Positions 25,995 to 38,267 of a stretch of 64,000 bases of DNA are shown piece after piece. Position numbers and translations under genes: made by a program. The DNA lies in contig OY288256.1 in NCBI GenBank assembly GCA_958450325.1, positions 18,818,557-18,882,556 of the forward strand. The letters are read 5' to 3'. Numbering within the stretch: the stretch's first letter is position 1; every line of letters starts with the position of its first letter. Origin of the DNA: Agrostemma githago (taxonomy: Eukaryota > Streptophyta > Magnoliopsida > Caryophyllales > Caryophyllaceae). The notes beneath the pieces were generated by a model that was not told where the DNA came from, did no database searches, and saw only the letters and a list, made by a program, of their open reading frames with translations.

Positions 25995-27378
25995 ACTCGA
26001 TCGAGTGGGCCTGTTTCAGGCCCGACTGCAGGCACAACAGGCCACTCGACCGAGTCAGCTGGTTACTCGGTCGAGTAACCCTAGCAGGGTGACCTAGGCT
26101 TTGCCTATATAAGCACCCCATGCAACACACATTCAAGACATCCTTTCACAACCCTAATCGATCCTTTACACCTTGCAAAACCCTAATTACTACAACTCTA
26201 ATCAAACCCTAAGCACTACACTAGCAAACCCTAAACCTAGCTTTAGGAATCGAAACCCTAACCACCATAACTCAACCTCCATAAACCTCGAAGCTCCCGT
26301 GTTAAAGCCACAACTACGAGCCTTATCCGAGACAAGAACATGTAGGTTGAGGGTGCAAAACCCTTTTTCTTTCCCTTCTCCTTCTCTCTCGCGTCATGTG
26401 TCGTCCATGTCGTCGTAATCGTCTTCTTTTTTTTTATTATTTTGTTCGCATACTAATATCAATAATATAAATAGTATAAAACATTAAAATATTCGTCGAT
26501 TCATGTCGAGCATGAATGATGGTAGGATAAGGAAAACCGAATATACAAGTGTACTGCACACAGCGTTGCCGGTCGCTTATCCCATCACCCCTATTGCTTG
26601 ATTGTTGAGACGAATTAACATCAACCATAATTTTCTTATGTTATCATCGTTATCGCATATTAATCAATTCTAAAATTTATTTTCAAAATCAAGTCTTTAT
26701 TCAATCAAAGCGTCGATCTTTTAGATTCGATACCAATTCCTTAATTGGATGTCGAATCTAACGATCTAGTCAAAATAATTCGATCAATTCGATTTTCTAG
26801 TTGATGCTAACGTAGATGTCACGTTACAATTATGGAACTACAAACGCGGAGAGAAATTCATATCGTTTTGATTGACTTGAAACGACTTAAATCAATTTTC
26901 TTTATTTTTCACTCTAGTATTCCATATCGATTCAATAATCGAATATGGGATACAACGAGTATTCAAAGTTAGAATCGGGTATAAATTCAATAATATTTAC
27001 GTCCGATTCAACAAAATCAATGATTTATAAAATCCGAGTCGAGCATAAATTGTACAATATTTATGTCCGATTCGGTAGAATCATCGAATCATCAAAAATC
27101 AAAAGCAATTTCAAAATCAATAATAGAATTGCAAGCGAACCTGGTTCGTACAGGTGCCACTCGACCGAGTGCCTTAGTCACTCGATCGAGTGACATCACA
27201 ATTTACCGAGCAGAATGCTCTTTCGACCTCTACTCGGTCGAGTCTCATAGTGACTCGATCAAGTAGCGACATACTCGGCCGAGTTGGTCAATAACTCGGT
27301 CGAGTAGGGTCATGAAATCCGGGACAGAACACTTTTTAAGGATCCACTCGGTCGAGTCCCTCAATGACTCGGTCGAGT
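25995..27378. repeat. Phased palindromes ACTCG[AG][TC]CGAGT in the 5' LTR (11 sites, two clusters)
   Basis: 12-mers start at 25995, 26044, 26065 (cluster 1, just upstream of TATA) and at 27159, 27180, 27232, 27253, 27273, 27293, 27345, 27367 (cluster 2). Neighbour spacing is 21, 21, 21, 20, 20 and 22 bp where sites are paired. Only the two central bases vary (AT, AC, GT, GC), apart from one outer change at 27253. The pair 26044/26065 is GACC/GGTC-centred, so the two are exact reverse complements. Confidence 0.92.
26106..26113 (+). promoter_or_regulatory. gypsy-A LTR TATA box
   Basis: TATATAAG in the context GCCTATATAAGCACC, 30 bp after palindrome 26065-26076. The same core occurs at 35957-35964 in the solo LTR and 41682-41689 in the 3' LTR, always just after palindrome cluster 1. 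Confidence 0.75.
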
Positions 27379-28175
27379 GGCCCTTTATCACGTTAAACCG
27401 TGAGTCCTACAATAATATTCGAGTCTCATTAACCGCTTTTTTTGTGACTTAGGTGAACACGTGCCTAATTAATCACGTGAAACATCTTTTCAAAACCATG
27501 CATTAACTCATTTGCATCATTCTATACAATTCAATATTTGCACAAACCGTTATTATTCGTTATGTCGTTACTAACAGTTTGTTGTTTCTTTTGTCAATTT
27601 TGCTTCTTTATTTTATTTTACTAAAATGAACCCACATGCTAAAATTCAACTTCGACGTTAGAATTAACTGCATTAAATCAACATAGAAACCCTTTCAATT
27701 CCATTCACATGCTTAGGGAAAATAATCTTTGCATATCATTTTCCTGTTCAACTAACGCGCGTATTAGAAAGTCATTCGAGATCTTAGTAGAGGCCGCTAA
27801 GTGCGGGCGGGGTTGGGTGTCCTTTGTGGGCTTCCCAACACATACCCTCATCCCTTACTTAGAACCTCGGTTTCCGGATGCCCGAAACCTTGGCGCACGA
27901 GAGTCATTCAATACACGATATCCGATAATGTCGGTATCGGTATCAAATGCAAAGGGACGAGCCCAATAAACTCTGACATCGGAAATGGGCCGTATTTTGT
28001 ATACAGCCCACTACGACATAGAGTGGGCTCGAACGGGTCCGAACTCCCACAAAGTTCGGTGGCGACTCCACTTCGACCTAAATTTCAATTCGATCCATTC
28101 TCATATGGAGATTCATTCGCCTACCCAAACACGCGCGTGGCCGCGTCGGGGTGGACCTATGTCATGTCCACAATT

Positions 28176-28193
28176 TGGCGACTCCGCTGGGGA
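28176..28193 (+). other. gypsy-A primer-binding site
   Basis: TGGCGACTCCGCTGGGGA lies three bases after the LTR end. Position and sequence match the tRNA primer site typical of Tat/Ogre elements (I recall tRNA-Arg for Ogre; not checked). gypsy-B has the identical site. Confidence 0.85.
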
Positions 28194-29247
28194 TTAACTG
28201 ATGCGTGACTTACCATCGGCATCCTCAGGGTGAGACTCGAATAGAAATCGTTTGACTAGTACGATACGCGTTTTAGTTCTACGGTTCATGCATAACCCAT
28301 ATTTTCCCGGGCCGGTACTCGCGACCGACGTCCCACTATATCGTTGATGTACTCCAATACGGATATGTCAAAAGGTGTCCATAGTCGATTCGAGTGGGTT
28401 TCGCGGCATGTTCTAAGATCAACTCGACTTAGGAAGTCCGTCCCGATCAACGTCTAGACTATGTACACTGGTATAGACCCTCTATAGACCAACCGAGACT
28501 TAGTATAGAGCATACATGGCGTCGTTATAATGCTTGCATGACTATATGCTACTTGGTTTCCGTGTCATTTTCAAAAACCGTCATTTCAAAAATGCATCTT
28601 TTCAAAAATATTCAATTTTCAAAAACTCGGAAAGCTGCCGAAATTTAGACTTATGATTTTACTCAAAACATAGCCTATTTTCTAGCCGGTATGCCGCCAT
28701 TTCAAAACTCAAAAATATTTTCGAACTTTCAAAACCGAGGCCCGATACACTTTCCGATTTTCTCGAAAAATCGGGCCTCTCCACCGAGTTATCTCGGAAT
28801 TTCCAAAACAATCAATTTTCAAAACCTTCCTCACCTTAGGACTTCCCGTATTTAGCAGTGTCGGGTCGTGTCTTAAGTTGTCATGGTCTTTAGCGTCGAA
28901 ACTCCGTCGATCTTACATCACGAGTTTCTTCCCCATCCCAGTCCGCCTTATTAGACTAAGGCAAGGTCCACCTACGTAGGACATACTCCTACAAAGGAGG
29001 GCCCGTCTACACAGTTGAGTCCAAAGTCTGGGGATGTCTCACGTGAACCTTCCTTCGAACAGGACTCGGCCCACCCGCCGATTCCTAAGGCCCACTTTTC
29101 ACAAGTCACCCGTCTAGGTGTCTTTTCCGAGTCATTTCCCTTTTTAGTCTTGTTCAGGATGTACTTTCTATGCCGGGATTTTGGGCTAGTTTCTGATTAT
29201 GTGGTGTTCTTACAGACAGGCCACTCGAGACTAGATACCAACGCAAG
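28194..29247 (+). other. gypsy-A leader with conserved splice-acceptor-like site
   Basis: About 1 kb of untranslated leader between primer-binding site and gag, alignable with the gypsy-B leader in many blocks (for example GACTAGTAC.ATACGCGTTTT, CCGGGCCGGTACT). Just before gag it has TTCTTACAGACAGGCC (TTACAG at 29210-29215), also conserved in gypsy-B at 54211-54216, which looks like a 3' splice site. Confidence 0.6.
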
Positions 29248-32200
29248 ATGGACGAGTTGAAAAATGCTCTGACCAAGATCGAGACTCAACTGACTGCCAT
29301 CCAGGCTAATCAAGCGACTTTATCCACCCGCCTGAGCACCGTAGAGAAGACGGTCCCCGTCGAAGGATCTGAGCCCACTGGGCCCATAGCTGAATTGATC
29401 AATGTTGTTCGCAGGCTCGAGGAACAATTTCACCTATCAACGAACAACTCGATCCACACTGAAAATGCTCGTACTTACTCGCCTTTGAATGATGAGCTAC
29501 CGGCCAACCTCAACTTGACGGAAATTCCTATGTTTGAGGGTACTGAAGACCCGGTCCACCATATCCGGGCTTTCAAGGACTTCATGGCAGTCAAAGGGGT
29601 AAAGTCCACCATGTTCAAGCACTTATTCCCTTCCTCCCTAAAGAAGCATCCTACGGCCTGGTTTTACAGGCTCGATCCCAAGAAATATAAGACTTGGGAC
29701 GATCTGGCGACCGAATTTGCTCGGAACTACGCCGATAACACTGAAATCCAGACTACAATGCGTACTCTGGAAGTCATGGCTCAAGAGCCCAAAGAAGGGT
29801 TCACAAAATATCTGCAAAGGTGGAGGGCCGAGAGTGTGAAGCTAGTCGACAAGCCCGGCGAGAAGGCCCTAGTGGAAGCTTTCGTCAAAAACCTCCTCCC
29901 ATCCTACCGGGTCCACCTCCGGTATGCTATCATCCCAAACTTTGTTCTCCTTACTGAAATGGGCACGAGGATCGAGGATGACTTAAGACTATAGAGCCTA
30001 ACTAAGGCCTCTACCAAAGGTTATCAAGGGGCTAGTTCATCTACAAACAAGCCCACATCTGCAGCTGCAGCTCGCAGCATCTTCGGTGAGGTAAATCTGC
30101 TCGACACCTCATCCAAAAAGAATACACCAAATCGGGTATTCACAGATATAGGGACTACCTATACTTATGCCTTACAAAGGCTATCTTCGAAGGGCCTGAT
30201 CCAACCGATAGGCCCAACCGCAGAGCCTCCAGTAGAGAAGAGGCCCAAAACTTATAACGCCCAGGCTTACTGCCAATATCATCGGGGTAACGAACATGAT
30301 ACTGAAAAATGCTGGAGACTAAAAAATCTGATGCAAGATCTGATCAAGAGCGGAAAAATCCCGTTGCCCGGAGACAAGCCGAGCAACAAAGAAAATCCGT
30401 TCAGTGCCCATGCAATATTCACGGGAGAAGTAATCGATTGTTCTCACCTCATTTCCCCGTTTATCCCACAAATCAACGGGATATGGTTCGATGACGAGGA
30501 TGATGTTTACCTGACCAAAGGGGAAGTTGTCCTCATTACCCTTGAAGAGGTCCGAAAGGCTAAATCCAAAGCTTTAGCCACTAACCACCTCGCCGCAGCT
30601 GGGCGTTCTACTCCAACAACCGTCACTGAACCTACCAGGACGAAATCTACCCTCGAAGAACCGAGCACTGACACAGCCCTGGTCCAACAACTAAAGAGGG
30701 TTCGAGCTGACTTAACCATATGGCAATTACTAGTTAGCTCACAGGCACATCGGGAAGCACTGACTAAGGCTCTCGATGAAATCAAGATCGACTCACAGGT
30801 TACCCTTTCTGAAATGGTAGCCACTATTATGCCTTTTCTCAAAGGCAAGTCAAAGAATGAAGGCCCACTCATCACCTTCTCCGAGTCTGATCTGCCTCCG
30901 TTTGGGCCCAATCATAATCTGGCCCTGTACATCACAGTCATCTGCAGGGGTAAATACCTCCCGATGACGCTTATCGACGACGGATCTGCCGTAAATGTCC
31001 TTCCCCTAAGGACCGCTAGAGCCCTCGGCATCACCGATGCCGACTATCTCCCGACGGCGCAAACTATCCAGGCTTTCGACGGAAGCCCAAAACCGGTTGC
31101 TGGGGTCGTTAAACTGACTATCATAACGGGCCCAATCGAGAAAGAACTGGAGTTCCAGGTGATCGACGTCACCTCCTCCTTCAACCTCCTACTAGGAAGG
31201 CCTTGGATCCATGCAGTCAAGGCCGTATCCTCCACCCACCATAGGAAAGTCAAGATGTCACTTTAAGATGGCATCATCACACTAGAAGCAACCCCGATGA
31301 CCGTGGCTAGCTGTAATGCCACAAGCCGGGCCGAACCACGAGGATTCGACTTCGTGGGTATGATCGAGGAGAAATATCTTTTCAGGCCCTACTTCACTAC
31401 TAGCATCGACATGATGCTACAAAATTTGGGCTACCTGCTGGGGGCTACCTCGAGACCACATCTTCCAGATGGGAAGATCATCTAAGTCCTAAATGATGGC
31501 GAATCACAGTTCGGGTTGGGGTATGCTATAACCCCAGAAAATGTGGTCCGGGCCAGTATTCACAAGGCCACCAACATTCTCAAGGGTACTTACATAGGCC
31601 CTTATAGCCCGAAGTTAACTGACTACTTCGTCACCCCTGTGTTCGGAGCTATTCAAGTGGGCCTCTACCAACCCACCGTCACATATTTCGAGACCAAAAC
31701 GGCTCGAGAATGCAACTACATCCCTGATGATATATTCACCATTATCCAGGCCGAGTCCGAGAAAGGTGAAAGCAACTCCGAGCCCGTGCTGGGGCTCTTA
31801 TTTGGAGAAGACAAGGCCGTCCCCACCCCGAAGGACGATTTGGTCAACCTGATCCTCCGCAGCGATCGGTTTGACCCAACTAAACTAATCACCGAAGTCG
31901 GTGCCAACACCGAGACAAGGGCCTGGAGGAGGATCGTCAAATGGACTGACAGCCAGGAACGGATCTACAAGCTGACCACCGGCGAGGGAGACATGCCGGA
32001 TACTGAGTCCGAGTCTGAGTCAGAGTCGGAGTCTGAGTCTGAGTCTAGGGGGTCTGGTGCTAAAGTCGAGTCTGTAACCCCCTTTCCCTTAGCCACGTCC
32101 ACTGAGGTCTCGGGGCCTGTCCCAAGACCTCTCCCTATCCCGCCACTGACCAATGATCAGATGGCAACTCTATTAGAGCTATTTTCCAAATTTACCATTA

Positions 32201-32343
32201 ATAATAATATCGAAAACCGTTCTGCTTACGACTTGTCTTATTTCCAAAATTTTCTCAATTTCAAAAAATTTATATGCAATGACATTGAGAAACCCGGCGA
32301 ACAGGTACCTCTGTCTCCGAATCTGATCGAGCAGCTCGAATAA
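29248..32343 (+). pseudogene. gypsy-A gag and protease (interrupted by stops)
   Basis: One reading frame with stops. The gag start at 29248 is chosen because gypsy-B gag aligns from the same place. Retrotrans_gag core at residues about 135-215 (WFYRLDPKKYKTWDDL, YLQRWRAESVKLVD). After an in-frame TAG at 29992 the frame continues to a CHHC-like knuckle (CQYHRGNEHDTEKC, 30271-30312) of the Tat type. The retropepsin-like protease has active site LIDDGSA (30970-30990) and LLGRPWIH (31189-31212). Then come TAA at 31264, TAA near 31483 and a final TAA at 32341; a Ser-Glu repeat stretch lies at 32005-32046. Two of the stops (31264, 31483) fit a Gln CAA to TAA change. Protein would cleave the polyprotein and form particles if intact. 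Confidence 0.88.
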
Positions 32344-32388
32344 AGGGAGTCCCGAGATCCGGTAATCGAAGAAATCGAGTCCATCAAC

Positions 32389-35300
32389 GTGGGGACCACT
32401 TTAGAGCCCCAGATGCTTAAGTTGGGCCTATCTTTAAATCCTGAGGAGAGAAAACAATTCACAGACCTCCTCCAAGAATTTAAAGACGCCTTTGCATGGT
32501 CCTACAAGGACATGCCGGGTATAGACCGGGAAATAGCCGAACACCGTATACCCATCAAAGATGGGTGCAGGCCGGTAAAGCAGAAACTCCGAAGAATGAA
32601 GCCTGAATGGTCCCTTAAAGTCAAAGAGGAAGTAGACAAACAATTCAAAGCGGGCTTTATACAAGTGTCTGAATATCCAGACTGGGTTGCAAACATCGTG
32701 CCGGTACCCAAGAAGGACGGCAAGGTGTGGGTATGCGTGGACTTTCGGGACCTAAACAAGGCCAGCCCAAAAGACGATTTTCCGTTACCACATATCGACA
32801 TATTGGTGGATAACACGGACGATCATGCCCTCCTATCATTCATGGACGGGTATGCCGGATACAATCAGATTAAAATGGCAGAAGAGGATATGAGTAAGAC
32901 CACCTTCATTACACCTTGGGGTACTTACTACTACACTGTTATGCCATTTGGGCTTATCAACGCCGGAGCCACTTATCAACGGACCGCCACTACCTTGCTA
33001 CATGACATGATGCATAAGGAAGTGGAGGTCAATGTGGACGATATGATTGTCAAATCTAAGGACCGAAACGGGCATATTTCGGCCCTGAGAAAGTTCTTCA
33101 CCAGACTGCGCAAATACAATATGAGACTGAACCCACAAAAATGCAGTTTTGGGGTAACGTCGGGCAAATTACTGGGCCATATCGTTAGCCAACGCGACAT
33201 CGAGGTCGACCCAGCTAAAATCAAAGCCATCACCGAGATGCAACCGCCCAAGACCGAAAAAGAAATAATTAAGGGGCTTTCTCGGGAAAGTCCAATACAT
33301 CAGTCGGTTCATTTCGAAACTAACCATGGTATGTGAGCCCATTTTCAAGAAGCTGAAGATCGGGGAACGGGTGCTATGGGAAGACAAATGTCAAGCGGCT
33401 TTCGACAAAATCAAGGAGATTCTGTCTGCCCCGCCAGTACTAATGCCACCTCAACCCGGCTTGCCTTTGTCGTTATACCTAACAACGACCGAGTCAGCCA
33501 TAGGGGCTATGCTGGCCCAGACAGTTGATTCAGAAGAACGGGCTATTTACTACATCAGTAAAAAGTTCCTCGAATATGAATGCAAGTATACGATGCTCGA
33601 GAAGACGTGCCTAGCATTGGTTTGGGCCACTAAAAAGCTCCGATATTACATGCTCAGTCACGAAGTACATGTGTTATCCAAAATGGATCCTATCAAGTAC
33701 CTATTCGAGAAGCCCATCCTCAATGGCAGGATGTCCAGATGGACTTTAATGTTATCTGAGTTCGACCTCAAGTTTGTACCATTAAAAGCCATCAAAGGTC
33801 GGGTAGTAGTCGAATTCCTCGTTGATAGCCCGATATCCGAAGAAGGCCACACCGATACTTGGGCCTTCCCTGACGAAGACATATTCCATACCGATACCGA
33901 GACATGGGATAGTATTTCCATGGGGCATCCAACTTCCGGGGATTTGGGGTCGGAATTCTGTTAATCTCACCCCGAGGGGAACACACCCCATTATCCATCA
34001 AGTTGGACTTCGACGTGACCAACAACGCAGCCGAATACGAAGCATGCATTCACGGATTGCAAGCCGCCGCTGATTTGGGGGTAACAAACCTCCGGGTCCA
34101 CGGTGACTCTTCACTGGTCATCAATCAAGCGCTCCAAAAATGGAAAACCCGGAACGCCAATCTCGTGGCTTACCAAGCACGGGTAAGGGTTCTAGAGAAA
34201 CAATTCCAGAAGGTGGAGTATATATACCTGCCCCGGGAAGAGAATCAATTTGCAGATTCACTTTCCAAATTAGCATCCCTGCTAAATATACCGGACCATC
34301 TTACCAGCATGCCAATTTGTGTTGAAAGACGGTCTGAGCTGGCTTATATCCATGCCATTCAAGATATCGAGATAACTGACCCATAACCTTGGTATCAAGC
34401 CGTCCTAACCTATTTGACAACGGGAGAATATCCCCCGGAAACTGAAAATCGGGCCAAAAAGGCCTTGCGAAGATTGGCGACCCAATTTGTTCGTACAGAC
34501 GACGGGCAATTGTACAAAAAGACTGCACAGGGGGCTCTCCTCCTGTGTATCGACAAAATACAGGCCGAAAAGGTTATGGCCGAGGTACACGACGGTGAAA
34601 ACGGTCCGCATATGAACGCCCATATGCTAGCCCGAAAAATCATGAGGCTCGGGTATTATTGGAACACCATGGAAACAGACTACCAGTTATACGTCAAACA
34701 CTGCCATAACTGTCAGATCTTTGGCAATGTACAGCATATGCCCTCTTCCCTATTATATACCATGACGTCACCATGGCCATTTTCGACATGGGGTATTGAC
34801 ATAATTGGGAAGGTGCATCCTTCCGGGACGGGAGGTCATTGCTTCATTTTAGTGGTCATCGACTACTTCACCAAATGGGTCGAAACCGAGTCATACCGTG
34901 TCTTGAACGCCAAGCACGTGGCCAAATTCATCCAAAATAAGATCATATGCCGATATGGGATCCCTCACGAATTTATTAGTGATCACGGGACCCACTTTCA
35001 AGCTGAAACTGCCGCATTGCTGGCAAAATATAAAATTCAAAGGCATACATCTTCACCCTACCGACCTCAAACAAATGGAGCGGTAGAAGCGGCCAATAAA
35101 ATAATTGTCACCATACTTAAAAAGATGGCTGAAGTTATCGGGACTGGCCCGACAAGATACCTTTTGCCTTATGGAGGTATCGAACTTCAATTCGCACCGC
35201 GACCGGAGCAACTCCATATTATCTGACATATGGAATGGAAGCAGTCCCACCAGTCGAGCTAGAGGTGGCATCCCTCAGGATTCTACTTGAAAGCCAAGTA

Positions 35301-35435
35301 CCTGAAGCAGATTGGGTCCAAGCCCGATACGATTCGTTAGTCCTTTTAGACGAACGGCGATCCCGAGCCCTCAACAACATTCAAATATATCAAAAAAGAA
35401 TCCAACGGGATTTCAACAAAAGGGTTAGGCCCAGG
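32389..35435 (+). pseudogene. gypsy-A RT, RNase H, second RNase H and integrase (frameshifted)
   Basis: Same frame as gag at first. RT 32530-33250: VCVDFRDLNKASPKD, FMDGYAGYNQI and the catalytic NVDDMIVK (33025-33048). A frameshift near 33290, then the Ty3 RNase H (33326-33964; ERAIYYISKKFL, YTMLEKTCLAL). A second, Tat-type RNase H domain at 34003-34386 (NNAAEYEACIHGL, HGDSSLVINQ, ADSLSKLAS). Integrase from 34414: zinc region (CHNCQI near 34700), catalytic Asp in WGIDIIG (about 34793), second Asp in SDHGTHF (about 34980), Glu in NGAVEAANK (about 35086). Frameshift near 35150, then YYLTYGMEAV and DFNKRVRPR before the solo LTR. Every domain is present, but the frame is broken at least five times. 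Confidence 0.9.
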
Positions 35436-38058
35436 TGTAGACACCCGCATTTTGACTGCCAGGTGTCTATGGCAGTTTCCAAAAAACACCCGATGATGAT
35501 CGGACGCTAACATGTTTCTACGCGCTTGGATACGGGCTCAAATCCATTAGTTGTTGGCTAACGCACTTACGGAGTACAAATCTCACAAAATCAACCGCAA
35601 ATCCAGGTCCAGTGGCCGTTTCCAATCAAATGAGACTAATTTGGGCCAAAACCGACACCGGAATAAAAACCGACTTTTAGCGATTGGGTCAACCCCGGTC
35701 AAAGTCGTTTTCGAGACACACAAAACAGCCTCTCGCATCATCAAAAGTCCAAGTCAAACACAAAAACCCATCAAACATCCAAAGTCAAGGTCCAAAAGAC
35801 TGACCTGCGCGACCCATCTGGGCCACTCGATCGAGTGACCCACCCACTCGATCGAGTGGGCCTATTTCGAGCCCGGCTGCAGGTTTAACGGGCCACTCGA
35901 CCGAGTTGGCCACCTACTCGGTCGAGTAACCCTAAACCGGGTGCCCTAGCTTTTCCTATATAAGCAACCCCCATGCACACATCTTCAACAACTTTTTTAC
36001 AACCTCGACAACCCTAATCTTACACACACAACCCTAGGCAAACCCTAAGCAATTCTACACTAGCAAACCCTAAACCTAGTTTTAGGAATCGAACCCGAGC
36101 CACCATAACTCAACCTTCATACACCTCGAAACTCTTGTGTTAAAGCCACGATTACGAGTCCGGTCCGAGACAAGAACATGTAGGTTGAGGGTGTCAAAAC
36201 CCTTTCTCTTCTCCTTCTCTTCTCGTCGTCTTCTCCTTTTTTTTCGCGTCCTTTTTTTCGTTTTTTTTAATTTGTTCATCGCATCATAATATCGATAATA
36301 CTATTAATATCAAAGCATTAAAATACTTATTGATTTGTGTCGAATGTGAGTGATGGTGGGATAAGGAAAACCGCATATACAAGTGTACTGCACACGCATC
36401 GTCGGTCGCTTATCCCATCACCCCGATTGTTTGATTATTGAAATAAGTTAACTTAAACAATAATCCTTTTTATTTCGTTTTCATCATTATTCGAGTCACA
36501 TATTTACGTCAATTTTCAAAACAAACATTGTATTTTAATAAGGATCGAAACCCGTTGACACGGATCCGACATCACAATCCCTAGGGATTTATTTCGATGT
36601 CGGAAAAGTCGAGGGAATCAAGTCCTTTAATTCAAGCAAAGAGTCGATTCCCTAGATTCGATACCAATTTCATAATTTGATGTCGAATCTAGCAATCTAG
36701 TCACATAAATAAATTAACGCGATTTATCCATATCGCGCTAATTAATTTAAGACTACTAAAATTAATTTATTTTCTTTTATTTTCACTCTAGTATTCCATA
36801 TCGATTCGATAATCGAATATGGGATACTACGAGTATTCAAATTTAGAATCGAATATAAATCCCGCAATATTTATATTCGATTCAACAAAATCGACAATTT
36901 ATAAAATCCGAGTCAAGCATAAATTGTGCAATATTTATGTCCGATTTGGTAGAATCGTCGAATTATCAAAAATCAAAAACAATTTCAAAGTCAATAATAA
37001 AATTGCAAGAGAACTCGTTTCGTACAGGTGCCACTCGACCGAGTGCCTTAGTCACTTGATCGAGTGACATCACAAAATCGAGTCAGAATGTCTCTTTCGA
37101 CCTCAACTCGGTCGAGTCTCATAGTGACTCGATCGAGTAGCAACGTACTCGACCGAGTTGGCCAATAACTCGGCCGAGTAAGGTCTGAAACGCAAAGCAG
37201 AATCCTTTTTTGAAGGTCCACTTGATCGAGTCTATCGACCACTCGATCGAGTCTATCGACCACTCGATCGAATGGCCTCATCACGACCAAAACGAGAATC
37301 GTACATTCTTCTTTTCAAACTCGACATTATTTTATGACTTAGGTCAACACGTGCCTAATTAATCACGTGTGTTTACTATCTTTTCAAACCATGCATCATC
37401 TTGTTTATCGTTCAATCCAATTCAATATTTACACAAATCGTTATTATTCGTTATATCGTTACTAACCGTTTGTCGTTTCCTTTGTCAATTTTTATCGTTT
37501 GTTTTATTTTACTAAAATGAACCCACATGCTAAAATTCCACTTTGACGTAGAATTAATTGCATTAAATTGACTTAGAAACCCTTTTCAATTCCATTCACA
37601 TGTTTAGGGAAAATAATCTTTGCATATCATTTTCCCGTTTTACTAACGCGCGTATTAGAAAGTCATTCGAATTCTTAGTAGAGGCCGCTAAGTGCGGGCG
37701 GGTTGGGTGTCCTTTGTGGGCTTCCCAACACGTACCCTCACCCCTTACTCAGAACCTCGGTTTTCGGATGCCCGAAACCGTTGGCGCACGAGAGTCATTC
37801 AATACACGATATCTGATAATGTCGGTATCGGTATCAAATGCAAAGAGACGAGCCCAATAAACTCTGACATCGGAAATGGGCCGTATTTTGTATACGGCCC
37901 ACTACGACATAGAGTGGGCTCGAATGGTTCCGAATAACCACAAAATTCGGTGGCGACTCCACATAGACCTAAATTTCAATTCGATCCATTCTCATATGGA
38001 GATTCATTCGCCTACCCAAACCCGCGCGTGGCCGCGTCGGGGTGGACCATCAGGAACA
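35436..38058 (+). repeat. Solo LTR of the gypsy-A family inside gypsy-A integrase
   Basis: Starts TGTAGACACCCGCATTTTG and ends ATCAGGAACA, 2623 bp, flanked by the 5-bp duplication CCAGG (35431-35435 and 38059-38063). Joining the flanks restores the integrase frame. It is clearly more different from the gypsy-A LTRs than they are from each other, and its last bases differ from the usual ATGTCCACA. It has its own TATA box (35957-35964) and 13 phased palindromes (first at 35825, last at 37262). A solo LTR arises by recombination between the two LTRs of an inserted element. Confidence 0.9.
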
Positions 38059-38267
38059 CCAGGAACATCAAAGAAGGGAATTTAGTCCTGAAATCGGTTC
38101 GTGCCTTACTACCGGTTGACCCAAGAGAAAAATTTAAACCCAATTGGGCTGGGCCATACTTAGTCAAGAAGGTCCTATCAGGAGGAGCGGTGATGCTGAC
38201 AGACCTGGACGGGAATGAGTTCGTCAACCCGACCAACTTAGACCAGCTGAAGCGCTACTACCCATAA
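38059..38267 (+). pseudogene. gypsy-A integrase C-terminus
   Basis: After the solo LTR the frame resumes with NIKEGNLVLKSVRALLP and FKPNWAGPYLVKK, ending LKRYYP and a TAA at 38265. This is the C-terminal DNA-binding, SH3-like part with the NWxGPY motif common in Ty3/gypsy integrases. It directly follows RVRPR at the left flank of the solo LTR once the duplicated CCAGG is counted once. Confidence 0.9.

Larger units (their letters stand above)
25604..28172 (+). repeat. gypsy-A 5' LTR
   Basis: TGTAGACACC...CATGTCCACA, 2569 bp. It carries palindrome cluster 1 (25995-26076), TATA box (26106-26113), a run of AACCCTA words after it, palindrome cluster 2 (27159-27378) and the conserved end GGCCGCGTCGGGGTGGACC. 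Nearly identical to 41160-43751. Confidence 0.95.

Noticed and set aside
31965..32153. Asp-Ser repeat protein on the minus strand
   Set aside because: It is the antisense reading of the Ser-Glu repeat (GAGTCY)n in gypsy-A pol.
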